Below, one piece after another: positions 1 to 10,589 of a stretch of DNA of 64,000 bases. The stretch lies in contig NC_064819.1 of NCBI RefSeq assembly GCF_024166365.1, positions 114,062,293 to 114,126,292 of the forward strand, written 5' to 3'. Position numbers and translations under genes: made by a program. Each line of letters begins with the position of its first letter. Within the stretch, counting starts at the first letter, position 1. The DNA comes from Elephas maximus indicus. Lineage: Eukaryota > Chordata > Mammalia > Proboscidea > Elephantidae. Below the pieces are notes generated by a model, which had not been told where the DNA came from, ran no database searches, and saw nothing but the letters and a program-made list of their open reading frames with translations.

Positions 1-884
1 CTTTGTGCTTAGACCCCTACAACTTCTTTCAGCTTCTAGAATACCATATTCACTCACACATGAAGGTCTTTGCACTTGCCCTTTCTTCTATCTGTCTGGA
101 ATTTTCTGTTTGAACCTTCTTTTCCTACTAAATTCCTATTCAGCTGTCAGTTGTCAACCTGCATAGCCCTTTCCTGAAACAGGCTTCCCTGCTGTCCCAT
201 ATTGAATCAGGTCCCTTCATAGGTTTTCATAACACCTTGTACTTTACCGTCATAATATGCCTAACATTTTGTGTGACCCCTTAATGTCTGCTTCACCCTC
301 AAGAGTAGGTTCCACAACGGAAAAGCTCATGTGCATTTTTATGGTTCACTTCATAGCACAGATTTACAATTTTATAAATATGTGTTGATAGAGTACATGG
401 AAGAAAGAATACATGAGTAAAACAAAACACTTAAAAATTAGACACCTACAAAAGGAACTTGAGTATTGAAGACACATTTTGCTTTGTGTTATATATGTTT
501 AACTGTGTTGATAGCCATCAGACTCCATCAAGGAGGAATACAATTTTTTTTAAAAGGTTATGTGGAAGATTTTACTATAAAATCAATGATGAGAATTAAA
601 TGGATGTAGAAGCTGAGCAAGATAGTCCTTTGGGCAATTTTAAGATTTTCATCAATTTCTAAGTGATTGCTAGACCCACTTTTGAAAATATGCTATGGAT
701 TGGATACATGTGCCTGAGTCCAAAGGGCATTTTTAAAGACTACTTTTTCTCCAAAATAGTTATCTATTTAATGGTATTTGTACTTATTCCTTTCTTCTTT
801 ATGTTTTTATACATTCTTCTTCACTCTCATTTTAAAAATTGAAATACATGCATATTCTATGTTTTCTCCATTTAAAATATCCTT
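1..884. other. AT-rich non-coding DNA
   Basis: No open frame, SINE, LINE or LTR signature that I can recognise. The sequence is AT-rich unique-looking DNA. Confidence 0.5.
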
Positions 885-1032
885 ACACTGGTGGCGTACT
901 GGTTAAGAGTTCAGCTGCTAACCAAAAGGTCATCAGGTTGAATGACCAGGTACTCCTTAGAACCCCATGAGGCAGTTCTACTCTGTCCTATATGGTCAGA
1001 ATCGACTTGATGGAAACGAGTTTGGCTTTATT
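885..1032 (+). mobile_element. AfroSINE, diverged copy
   Basis: It has the order of SINE blocks on the plus strand: 'CACTGGTGGCGTACTGGTTAAG' head, 'GCTGCTAACCAAAAGGTC', 'CTACTCTGTCCTATATGGTC' and the 'AGAATCGACTTGATGG' tail. The head is derived from a tRNA with A/B-box-like sequence. It is a dead insertion, not a tRNA gene. Confidence 0.85.
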
Positions 1033-1528
1033 TGATACATGTTCACAAAATTGCAAATGATTCAGGCAGTCCAGTAAAATGTCAGTCTGTAACTTGGACC
1101 AGTACTTGATGTTTTTTGCAATTTTTTTGTGCCTATTCTAATGGTCAGAGTTTTACTCTGCTTGCTATTAACTTAAAATGAGATTTTGAAGCATCTATAA
1201 AGTGTAGAACTTATAAAAAGTGAATGTAATAAATCTGGATCACCAGTTCTTCAAAATGTTGAGATTTAATTATGTTATTTTAAATTCTCTTCCTGGAACA
1301 CTTCTTAAAGAACTTGGTAACCATTTATCTGAAGCCACTGAAAGGCTACGTATCAACTAAAGAGCCACAGGGTAACATGTAGGCCGATATCAAAGCCAGT
1401 GAGCAGGGATAATGGGAAGTACTTAAAGTCTGAAGGTACTAGCATGCTGGTAGTTGGGTACTGATGTTTGTTACCATCACTGTAATACCAAGGATGAAAT
1501 TAGATCTTACACAAGAATAAAAACAAAG
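1033..1528. other. Non-coding spacer
   Basis: AT-rich sequence between two SINEs. I see no gene or named repeat here. Confidence 0.45.
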
Positions 1529-1725
1529 CCAAAACGGTTGCCACCAAGTCAATTCTGACTCATGGTGACCCCATGTGTGTCAAAGTAGAACTGTGTTCCA
1601 TAGGGTTTTCAATAGGATTTTTTAGGAGGAGATCACCAGGCCTTTCTTTTGAGGTGCCTATGGATTGACTCGAACCACCAACCTTTTGGTTAGCAGCTGA
1701 GCACGTTAACCATTTGCAGTGGGCT
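1529..1725 (-). mobile_element. AfroSINE, long-type copy
   Basis: Minus-strand copy with 'TCAATTCTGACTCATGGTGACC', 'AGATCACCAGGCCTTTCTT' and 'AACCTTTTGGTTAGCAGCTGAG' in forward view. The extra 'aggcctttctt' block marks the longer SINE variant. Short A-rich similar sequences at both edges (about AAAAACAAA) may be the target-site duplication. Confidence 0.85.
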
Positions 1726-1729
1726 ACAA

Positions 1730-2586
1730 AAACAAATGTGGTGTCTTTCTTTCCTCCCACATAACCTTGGAACAGCTGTAACAATTGATGAAACAACTGG
1801 TAAGATTTGTATATTGCAGTGCAATGGGTTTGTCTTATGCATGGCCTTTCTGGCCTTGGGTTTATGATTCTGCCAAAGACGGCTGGCTAGGACACAATCT
1901 TGCAAGGAATTGGTTAGTCTACTATGCAAACAGAGTGCATAAAACCACCCAACAGGATTAAGTGACCTTATGGGAATTGGCCAATTACTATGCAAAATAA
2001 GCGACTGTGGCCTACCAAGGGGATTGGTCAGTGTGTGGTCTTGTGGAAAGGCCATGACTTGAATATGACAAGAAGTAGGCTTACATACGGGTCAATTTCA
2101 TAGAGGATGAGGGAGACCTCACTACCATCAAGAAGATCCTGGAGCAGAGTGAGTCCTTTGAATCTAGGGTCCCTGCACTGAGAACCTCCTAGACCCAGAA
2201 GAGAGAGCTATAACACTGAAGACAGCATGAGATAGCAAGAAATGATGGTAATCATACCAGAGCTCTGCAGCAGAGAAGTGGTAGCAGTAGTATGAGCAGT
2301 GGGAACCAAGAGGCTGGTGGGAAGTGGCTTCAATAGGCTTGCTGCCCCATGGAGTGAGAGACAGCTGAGCATGTTCAGGTAGGAGGGTTCCTGGTGGAGT
2401 GGGGTATCTCCCGGCACTTGGTGGATTAAGTGAATTTTAACATTTGCCCAAACACAGCATGACCAAGAGAAGGGCTACCTGCCTGCGGGCACAGCCAAGA
2501 AGAACCTGAGAGCTATCTTGGTTGGAAGCTGTCTTGATTGAAGAACTGTATCCTGTCTCCTGAATTGCATCCTGTTACTTCCAAGT
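1730..2586 (+). mobile_element. LTR-like or ERV-derived segment, left part
   Basis: Non-coding segment that resumes after the RTE insertion at 4646. The rejoined right part carries AATAAA in 'CCTAATAAACCACATACTG', the kind of poly(A) signal and context seen in retroviral LTRs. No TG start with a paired target duplication was found, so the left edge and the family are uncertain. It could equally be another old interspersed repeat. Confidence 0.35.
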
Positions 2587-2882
2587 ATATCCCACCTGAA
2601 TTTAGAGACCATCTGAAGAATAGATTTGACTCATTGAACCCTGGTGACTGAAGACCGAACGAGCTGTGGAATAACATCAAGGACATCATACATGAAGAAA
2701 GCAGGAGGTCACTGAAAACACAGGAAAGAAAGAAAAGACCAAGATGGATGTCGGAGGAGACTCTGAAACTTGCTCTCGAACATCGAGGAGCTAAAGCAAA
2801 AGGAAGAATTGATGAAGTAAAAGAACTGAACAGAAGATTTCAAAGGGCCTCTTGAGAAGACAAAGTAAAGTATTATAATGGC

Positions 2883-4235
2883 ATGTGCAAAGAGCTGGAA
2901 ATGGAAAACCAAAAGGGAAGAACACGCTCGATGTTTCTCAAGCTGGAAGAACTGAAGAAAAAATTCAAGCCTCGAGTTGCAATAGTGAGGGATTCCATGG
3001 GGAAAATATTAAATGACACAGGAAGCATCAAAAGAAGATGGAAGGCATACACAGAGTCATTATACCAAAAAGAATTAGTTGATGTTCAACTATTTCAAGA
3101 GGTAGCATATGATCAGGAACCGATGGTACTGAAGGAAGAAGTCCAAGTTGCTCTGAAGGCATTGGCAAAAAACAAGGCTCCAGGAATTGACGGAATATCA
3201 TTTGAGATGTTTCAACAAACGAATGCAGCGCTGGAGGTGCTCACTCGTCTATGCCAAGAAATATGGAAGACAGCTTCCTGGCCAACTGACTGGAAGAGAT
3301 ACATATTTATGCCTATTCCCAAGAAAGGTGATCCAACCAAATGTGGAAATTATAGAATAATATCATTAGTATCACACGCAAGCAAAATTTTGCTGAAGAT
3401 CATTCAAAAACGGCTGCAGCAGTATATGGACAGGGAACTGCCAGAAATTCAGGCCGGTTTCAGAAGAAGACGTGGAAGCAGGGTTATCATTGCTGATGTC
3501 AGATGGATCCTGGCTGAAAACAGAGAATACCAGAAGGATGTTTACCTGTGTTTTATTGACTATGCAAAGGCATTCGACTGTGTGGATGGTAACAAATTAT
3601 GGATAACATTGCAAAGAATGGGAATTCCAGAACACTTCATTGTGCTCCTGAGGAACCTTTACATAGATCAAGAGGCAGTTGTTCGGACAGAACAAGGGGA
3701 TACTGATTGGTTTAAAGAGAGGAAAGGTGTGCATCAGGGTTGTATTCTTTCACCATACCTATTCAATCTGTATGCTGAGCAAATAATCCGAGAAGGTGGA
3801 CTATATGAAGAAGAACGGGGCATCAGGATTGGAGGAAGGCTCGTAAACAACCTGCATTATGCAGATGACACAAGCTTGCCTGCTGAAAGTGAAGAGGACT
3901 TGAAGCACTTACTAATGAAGATCAAAGACCACAGCCTTCAATCTGGATTGCACCTCAACATAAAGAAAACAAAAATCCTCACAACTGGACCAATGAGCAA
4001 CATCATGATAAACGGAGAAAAGATTGAAGTTGTCAAGGATTTCATTTTACTTGGATCCACAATCAACAGCCATGGAAGCAGCAGTCAAGAAATCAAAAGA
4101 CGCATTGCATTAGGTACATCTACTGCAAAGGACCTCTTTAAAGTGTTGAAAAATAAAAATATTACCTTGAAGACTAAGGTGCGCCTGACCCAAGCTACGG
4201 TATTTTCAATCACATCGTATGCATGTGAAAGCTAG
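2883..4235 (+). pseudogene. RTE LINE reverse transcriptase, truncated ORF
   Basis: A 450-codon open stretch encodes most of an RTE-clade reverse transcriptase, which in the intact element copies the LINE RNA into the genome. Visible motifs are a KKGDPTKCGNYR fingers block near residue 147, FIDYAKAFD with catalytic D226 (motif A), GVHQGC near 281 (motif B), and YADD at 326-329 with the two catalytic aspartates (motif C). LNIKKTKIL follows near 353 (motif D). The frame stops at 4233-4235 where a TGG tryptophan codon of the family has become TAG. The first ATG at 2883 is internal to the ancestral ORF because the endonuclease domain is absent. The protein is therefore not a working LINE enzyme, although the RT core is well preserved, which suggests a fairly young copy. 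Confidence 0.9.
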
Positions 4236-4378
4236 ACAATGAATAAGGAAAACTGAAGAAGAATTGATGCCTTTGAACTTCGGTATGGGTGAAGAATATT
4301 GAATATACCATGGACTGCCAGAAGAATGAATAAATTTGTCTTGGAAGAATACAACCAGAATGCTCCTTAGAAGCAAGG

Positions 4379-4630
4379 ATGGCAAGACTGCGTCTTACAT
4401 ACTTTGGACATGTTGTCAGGAGGGATCAGTCTCTAGAGAAGGACATCATGCTTGACAGAGTACAGGGTCAGCGGAAAAGAGGAAGGCCCTCAACAAGGTG
4501 GATTGACACAGTGGCTGCAACAATGGGCTCAAGCATAACAACGATTGTAAGGATGGCACACGACCGGGCAGTTTTTCATTCTGTTGTGCATGGTGTAGCT
4601 ATGAGTGGGAACCGACTCGACAGCACCTAA
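4379..4630 (+). pseudogene. RTE LINE ORF, detached C-terminal region
   Basis: An 83-codon open stretch matches the C-terminal region downstream of the RT: MARLRLTYFGHVVRRDQSLE, then GQRKRGRPSTRWIDT, then VVHGVAMSGNRLDST, ending in the 3' tail. The same blocks appear in the other RTE copies at 39.6, 40.9 and 54.6 kb. It is separated from the RT frame by the stop at 4233 and frame damage between 4236 and 4378, so it is not a separate gene. Confidence 0.85.
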
Positions 4631-4645
4631 CAACGACTTCCAAGT

Positions 4646-4860
4646 TGATCCTGATCCCAAGTTTTAGCTTGCTACTTCCCTAATAAACCACATACTGTAT
4701 GGTCTGTAAGTTCTGTGTGAGCGCTGCAACAAATTATCAAACCCAGCAGAGAAATAGAGAGTACCTTGGGCAGGGGGGATGGCTGGTGTTAGAAATGGTG
4801 AAATGGTTAAAGAGTTGTCGGGGGTGGAGTGACCCCTCCATCTCACAGGAATCGGTTTTG
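4646..4860 (+). mobile_element. LTR-like segment, right part
   Basis: Continues the segment cut by the RTE. It contains 'CTTCCCTAATAAACCACATA', an AATAAA poly(A) signal followed by a T/G-rich stretch. The right boundary is approximate. Confidence 0.35.
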
Positions 4861-6329
4861 AGCTGATGTTGATTCTTATTCCACTCCCTAGAATTAGGTG
4901 ACTTCTGATGCTACTATGTTAGAAGTGTGGTCTATAGTTTAAAAATTGTTGCACCAACGTTAATTTCCTGATTCGGGTTATTATATTGTGTTTATACAAG
5001 TTGGTAACATTGAGAGAACCTAGGTATACAGTATATGGAAATTCTTTGTAATACTGCAATTTTAGTAATTTTATTTCAAATTAAAAAGTTTATGTAATAA
5101 AACAAATCTCTTTTCAGAAGTGTGTTAATTATTCTACAAAAAAAAAGGTTACTCTTCTCTGGGTGTTAGGGTAAAAATATAATGATATATACATTTCCTT
5201 TCAGAAAAGAGGTTATATGGGTTAGCTTTCACATTTGAGTTAGAATTTACTTTCAACAAATGAGTCAATTAAGATGTTAATAGACATATTTTAGGACATA
5301 TATAGCAGAGATTTATATCTCTACAAGTGGGTACAATTATGAAAAAAAAAACTGGGTTTGTTTATCAGCTGTCTTCATAATAATCAAAATAAGATGTACT
5401 CTAAATATACAGACATTTGAGGTTGGTTTTTAGACCAGGAATGGAGATGTCCTTTTAGTTGTCATCCACATATAGCAATGAGAATTAAAATTCTAAGAAT
5501 AGTAGACAGCAAAGAAGTTTTCTTTGGGAGACATTTAAATTTAGTTGGTTCATTTGACAGCAAGGGCCAGAGAAACAGCAAAAAAAACAAAAGTTTCAGT
5601 AACAGAGCATTTTAGCTATCGTAAGGGTTTTGCAGAGGTCGAAGAGACTAAGCTCCCACAATTAGATTCAATTAAATTGGCAGTCAAATTCAGCTAGATC
5701 ATTGATGTATTTATTAATCAGTACCAAATCAAGAAATGTCCTTGGCCCATCAGAACAGACGTTTTTTTTTTTTACATGTGATGCAATGCTATTTTCCTTA
5801 TAACTAAGGAGGAGACAACTCTCAAAGTCTATCTTAACTTTTATATGATGTCACATTATTTTTGCTTCCCAAATAATATCATGAAAAAAATAACTAAGCC
5901 AACTTGAAAAGCTGATATCATGTTGTAAAATTAAAAATAAATATAAAAATGTACTAATTACAAAGGAACTAATTCACAGGAAAAAAATGTTAAAATGGAG
6001 AAATTTTTGTGCTTTAAAGAAACTGGCTAAAATAAGAACATATTTTCATTTAATTGTGATATAGTCATTTGCTAATAATTATATTTAATTTGCATATTTC
6101 AATAAACGAAAGGTTTTTTTTTATAGTTTTTGACATAATGGCAAGTGAAACATTTCTGTGGCTACAAACACTAAACACAGAGAAAATAAATTCTTTCACT
6201 GTATCTCTATATGCAGTTTGCAAATACGGCACCTGCCAATTAATTTGTACACACATAAACATCCAAATAATTACTTCAAAAAGGTCCATAAAACAGCATA
6301 TGTATAAGTTAAAGCACTGAGTTACTGAG
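4861..6329. other. AT-rich non-coding DNA
   Basis: Nothing recognisable. Small overlapping frames at 6065-6320 on both strands are AT-rich chance ORFs. Confidence 0.5.
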
Positions 6330-6560
6330 TAAATTAAAAACCAGCTAAACCAGTTGCAGTCGAGTAGATTCTGACTCAGGGCAACCTCACATGTGTTAGA
6401 ATAGAACTGTGCTCCATAGGATTTTCAGTAGCTAACTTTTTCACAGTAGATCACCAGGCCTTCCTCCTGAGGCAATTCTTGGTGGACTCGAATTGCCAAC
6501 CTTTCGGTTATTAGCCGAGCATGTTAACTGTTTTCACCACCCAGGGACTCAGGGACTCCA
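6330..6560 (-). mobile_element. AfroSINE, long-type copy
   Basis: Forward view shows 'AACCAGTTGCAGTCGAGTAG', 'GATCACCAGGCCTTCC', 'CCAACCTTTCGGTTATTAG' and the head 'CACCACCCAGGGACTC', the last with a short duplication (GGGACTCAGGGACTC). Related sequence around GCACTGA on both sides may be the target duplication. Confidence 0.85.
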
Positions 6561-6847
6561 TGCATAAGGCACTGACTAAAACTTTGAGTATGGTTAATTG
6601 GCACAATCCATCTGATCATTTATATAAAATTTTCTATATCTTACATGTTTAGCTAAGTCACAACTAATTGGATTTGTACAAGATAAAGTGTGATGTTTGG
6701 CTTAGAAGCCAAAATTTCCCAGTAATAAGAACCAGATAAGGATAAGAAATTCAATTCAGAATGGTGGAGGTTGGCTTTGATGTTACTAACAGGTACGTGT
6801 TTCAGGGTCCAAGTAGAAATTTTATTTTATGGTTTGTTCACATAAAT

Positions 6848-7062
6848 CAGAGGTTGGGAAACTTTTTCTGTAAAGAATCAGATAATAGTTTAACCTTTTG
6901 CAGGCCATATGGTCTCTGTCACAACCAATTAAGTCTACTACTGTAGCACAAACTCAGCCATAGCTAATACATAAACAAATGGGTGAGTCTGTGTTCCAAT
7001 CAAATTTTATTTAGAAACACAGTAAGCAAGATTTGTCTTATGGGCCGTACTTGCCAACCCCT
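6848..7062 (+). mobile_element. hAT (Charlie-type) non-autonomous DNA transposon
   Basis: About 215 bp starting 'CAGAGGTTGGGAAACTTTTT' and ending 'TTGCCAACCCCT', with body blocks 'GGCCATATGGTCTCTGTCAC' and 'GTGTTCCAATCAAATTTTAT' of a common eutherian MITE (MER3/MER5-like). I am not certain of the subfamily name. The flanks ACATAAAT and ACATGGAT agree at 6 of 8 positions, consistent with an old 8-bp hAT target duplication. Confidence 0.75.
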
Positions 7063-7513
7063 ACATGGATTCCTGTTTTGACATGACCTCAATATCCCTT
7101 CACAGATTATAGCTATCTCCTCAGTGGAAACTTCCAACAGAAATAAAATGTAGGAAGGCATACAGTTCGATAAGATGAAAAGATGCAAATCTGAGATTGA
7201 GAAATGTATGTATAGTCTCTGTTCATTTAAGGAAGAAAGTACAGTGGTGAAGGGGAAAACACGCAAAACATTATTACCAATTAGGTCGTATCCCCTGCCC
7301 TTGTGGGCATCTTGCACAATCGTGAGAGTTTTAAGTCTATCCTGATTTTCTAATAATAAAAATATTCTTAGGAATAGTATTTATTCAGCACTGCATTTAC
7401 ATTAGACTTTGTCTCCCCTGATTGTTGATATGCTTAGGTTTAAACCTATCACCTTACTACTTGTTTTCTATTTGTACCATCTGTTCTTTTTGTTTTACTA
7501 TTTTTTTAACTGC
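7063..7513. other. Non-coding spacer
   Basis: No recognisable feature between the hAT element and the palindrome. Confidence 0.4.
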
Positions 7514-7780
7514 CACATTTTTATGCAAATAACGCGCACCTTCTACGTGTGTTTGCCAACCTTGCCCTTCCCTCATGAGGTATTCTCATAAACGCTGCTA
7601 TACCAAATTTTTTTTTTTTACATGCTGCTGTAAAAAAATTAGCATAGCATGCTTTCAAAAATAATTTTACAGCAGCATGTAAAAAAAAATTGGTATAGCA
7701 GCACTTATGAGAATACCTCATGAGGGAAGGGCAAGGTTCTCAAACAAACGTAGAAGGTACATGTTATTTGTGTAAAAATA
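7514..7780. repeat. Long foldback inverted repeat (palindrome)
   Basis: Two arms of roughly 120 bp (7514-7635 and 7665-7780) are near-perfect reverse complements around a loop of about 29 bp. Matching landmarks are 'ACCTTCTACG' with 'CGTAGAAGGT', 'CCTTGCCCTTCCCTCATGAG' with 'CTCATGAGGGAAGGGCAAGG', 'GCTGCTATACCAA' with 'TTGGTATAGCAGC', and 'TACATGCTGCTGTAAAA' with 'TTTTACAGCAGCATGTA'. The loop contains a smaller palindromic piece, GCATAGCATGC. It looks like a foldback or MITE-type element, or an inverted duplication. I do not recognise a family. Confidence 0.85.
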
Positions 7781-7994
7781 GAGTAATTGAATTTTTCAAG
7801 ATTGCATTTTATCTCTTTTGTTCGCTTATCAGCTTTAACTCTTTGTTTTCTTATTTTGGTGGGTGCTTTAGGTTTTCTAATATATTTCTTTAATATCACA
7901 GTCTACCTTAAAGTGATATTATGCTGCTGTATAAAGAGATTTAAATAGTAAGAACAAAATCTTATCTATTTACCCATATATTTACCATTTCTGG

Positions 7995-8161
7995 AGCCCT
8001 GGTGATGCAGTGGTTAAGAGCTCTGCTGCCAACCAAAAGATCAGCAGTTCAAATCTACCAGCTGCTCCTTGGAAGCCCTATGGGACAGTTCTACTCAGTT
8101 CCATACGGTTGCTATGAGTAGGAGTAGACTCAGTGGCAATGGGTTTGGTTTGGGTTTGGGT
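7995..8161 (+). mobile_element. AfroSINE
   Basis: Full-length plus copy from 'GAGCCCTGGTGATGCAGTGG' to a (GGTTTGGGTTT) tail. Flanks TTTACCATTTCTGG (7981-7994) and TTTACAGTTTCTGG (8162-8175) are a target duplication with two mismatches. Confidence 0.92.
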
Positions 8162-8175
8162 TTTACAGTTTCTGG

Positions 8176-9182
8176 TTATTTTTATTCTTTTGTGTAGATC
8201 CATATGTAGATGTGGAATCCTTTTATGCTACCTGAAGGACTTTCATTAATATCATATGCATCTGCTAGTATAAATTCTGTTTTTGTATGTCTCAAAAAGT
8301 CTTTACTCCATCTTTTTTTAAACAAATATTTTACACTGAGATAATTGTAGATTCACATGCAATTGTAACAAATAATAAAATATCTTGTGTACCCTTTACC
8401 AAGTTTCCTCCAATGATATCATCTTGCAAAACTTTAATATATCACAACCAAGGTACTGACATCGATACATTTCACACATTTGTCAGGTTATGCTAAAAAT
8501 ACATAAGGTACTGCCAGTGATACACTGAATAGCAGCAGTGAGAATGGACATTCTTGCCTTTTACCAATCTTAGAGGATTCTTTAGCTTGTTGATATGATA
8601 AAACCAAAAAACCAAACCCACCACCATCAAGTCGATTCCAACTCATAATGACCTCACAGGGCTTCCAAGGCTGTAAATCTCTATGGAAGTAGACTGCCAC
8701 ATCTTCCTCCCTTTGAGTCACTGGTGGTTTTCAAACTGATGACCTTTCGGTTAGCAGTCAGTTGCTTTAACCACTGCGCCACGAGGACTCCCTGTTGATA
8801 TGATAGATTACACTTATTTATTTTTGAATATTGAACCAGCATTACATACCTGGATTTCTAGATTAAATTTGCTAATGAAATTTAGTAAGGGTTTTTGTGT
8901 ATATGTTCATGAGAAATACTGGTCTGTAGGACTCTTTGTTTTGTACTGTCTTTGTCTGATTTTGGTGTCAAGATAAAAATGGTCTCTTAAAAAGAATTGA
9001 CAAGCATTCCTTCCTTTTACATATTTTTGGAGAGGATGTGTAAAATTAGTATTAACACTTCTTTTAATGTTTGGTTAAATTCATCAAGGAGGCCCTCTGG
9101 GCATGGAGACTGCTTTTGCTTTTTTGAGAACTTTTAAATAATGATTTTGATGTCTTTAATGGCTATAGAACTATTCATCATA
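8176..9182 (-). mobile_element. Old L1 LINE fragments, minus strand
   Basis: Degraded L1 sequence in antisense view. Blocks such as 'GTACCCTTTACCAAGTTTCC' and 'GAATGGACATTCTTGCCTTT' resemble L1 3' and ORF2 regions. It is interrupted by an AfroSINE at 8601-8792. There is no open frame. The subfamily is not determined. Confidence 0.55.
8601..8792 (-). mobile_element. AfroSINE nested in L1
   Basis: Minus copy with 'TCAAGTCGATTCCAACTCAT' and 'ACCTTTCGGTTAGCAGTCAG'. A perfect 13-bp duplication, TGTTGATATGATA, lies at 8588-8600 and 8793-8805, proving insertion into the older L1. Confidence 0.95.
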
Positions 9183-9515
9183 GATTCAAGGACACAAAGT
9201 GGTTTCCATTTTCAAGAATGGAAAAAGATGTACCGTACAAACATTAGCCATATTAGACCTGAAGTGGCTTTACTAATATGAGTAAGAATAGACAAGAAGA
9301 AATATTAAGAAAAAAAAAAAGGAATGTTCTAAAATGAAAAAAAAAAAAATAGCTTATTGGGAAGACTGAAAAAACCTAAACACAAAACAAAGCACAAAAA
9401 TACATAAAGCAGAATTGAAAAGAGAAGAAAATACAACAATAATAGTTGGAGTCTTCCACTGCCCACTTTCAGCAATTGATTACACAGCTACACAGAAAAT
9501 CAGGTCACTGAAGTT
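9183..9515 (+). mobile_element. L1 ORF2 fragment, plus strand
   Basis: Blocks like 'GGAAAAAGATGTACCGTACA' and 'ACAACAATAATAGTTGGAGT' followed by 'CACTTTCAGCAATTGATTAC' match the endonuclease-to-RT part of mammalian L1 ORF2. Frames are broken. It sits opposite in direction to the L1 piece on its left. Confidence 0.55.
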
Positions 9516-10583
9516 TCTCATTCTGGAGAGAGAGGCAGCTACTCTCATCCTCTGATCTCAAGTCCAACCAGGACCGATACATAATTTATGGGACCCAATG
9601 CAAAATAAAATTTATTAAGTATTTCAAGATGGAGAGAAAAGGACGTTAAACCAAGTGTGAAGTCCCTCTTAGTGTGGAGCCCCCCACAACTGCACAGTCA
9701 TACACCCAGGAGGCCCATCCTGGCTCCAACCGTACCACAACTCGTCACTTAGTAACACTTGCTTCTTTAGGGACTCAGATGGCAAGCACTGGCACTTATT
9801 ATTTTGAGAACCTGAAGTTTGAAGAACCCTCTCAAGTCAGCATTAGAAGTCTGAATTGGGTATGAGCCATCTATCCCTGCCTCATAACTGCCAGGAAAAA
9901 AGCTGCCTTTCAAAAGAATGGAACATAAATGAGCCTTTTGTCAACATCAGTTAAAGACAAATAGCTGAAAATGCTATTCAGTGTGAGGCAAATTGATTAA
10001 AAAATATAGTTATATAGAATAGACAGACAGATAGATATTGACATTTTCTGTTTCTAAGAAACATGTACCCAGTACCTAAGATTTGTTGAGAATATAAGCT
10101 ACATTGCTGTATCTGTTACTTCCACTGGCTTCATATTTTAAGGTATGGTACTTAGTTTAACTCCCATACCCTAGACAAATTTTAATTCATACAGTTTCTT
10201 ATTTTCAAATACTTCAGTCATTCAAATGGGATGAGAAAGCCGGAATTTAAAAAGCATAGACAGGGACTGGTTTTTGTTAAGATCATTCACTGTTAGCAAG
10301 CTCCAAGAGGATGTCAGAAGATGTACATACTAGTGTATTTTGAATAAGACAATGTTAACCTCACAGTTGAACAGTTCCTATTTACCTTTCTCTGGTCATT
10401 TAGCCAGCACCCATTTCACTTGTTTTAGTCCAAAGCATCCTCTATGTTTGTTTTTTGGTACTTCTTACAAAAGAAATTTCCCCAGTGCTTGTTAGGTCCT
10501 ATTTCCTCTCTGTGGCTCAGATTGGTAGATTCTATTGATCTGACCTTAAATTTACTTATTTGGCCTCTGTCCTCTCCGCTATT
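9516..10583. other. Non-coding DNA, no recognised feature
   Basis: Contains a short (AGACAGATAG) simple run near 10,021. I see no gene or named repeat. Confidence 0.4.
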
Positions 10584-10589
10584 ACCAAG

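Larger units (their letters stand above)
2587..4635 (+). mobile_element. RTE/BovB-type LINE, 5'-truncated copy 1
   Basis: Non-LTR retrotransposon with a reverse transcriptase frame, an RTE-type C-terminal region and the family 3' end 'GGAACCGACTCGACAGCACC' followed by 'taacaac'. It is flanked by a perfect 10-bp duplication, ACTTCCAAGT, at 2577-2586 and 4636-4645, which fixes both ends of the insertion. The apurinic-type endonuclease half of the ORF is missing, as expected for 5' truncation during target-primed reverse transcription. It interrupts the LTR-like segment around it. Confidence 0.93.

Noticed and set aside
7521..7899. Two similar small ORFs on the minus strand as a gene pair
   Set aside because: Their similarity (CLRTLPFPHEVFS-like ends) comes from the palindrome being read through both arms.
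8010..8080. tRNA genes suggested by A/B-box-like sequence in SINE heads
   Set aside because: The heads are tRNA-derived SINE parts without a complete cloverleaf and occur about twenty times.
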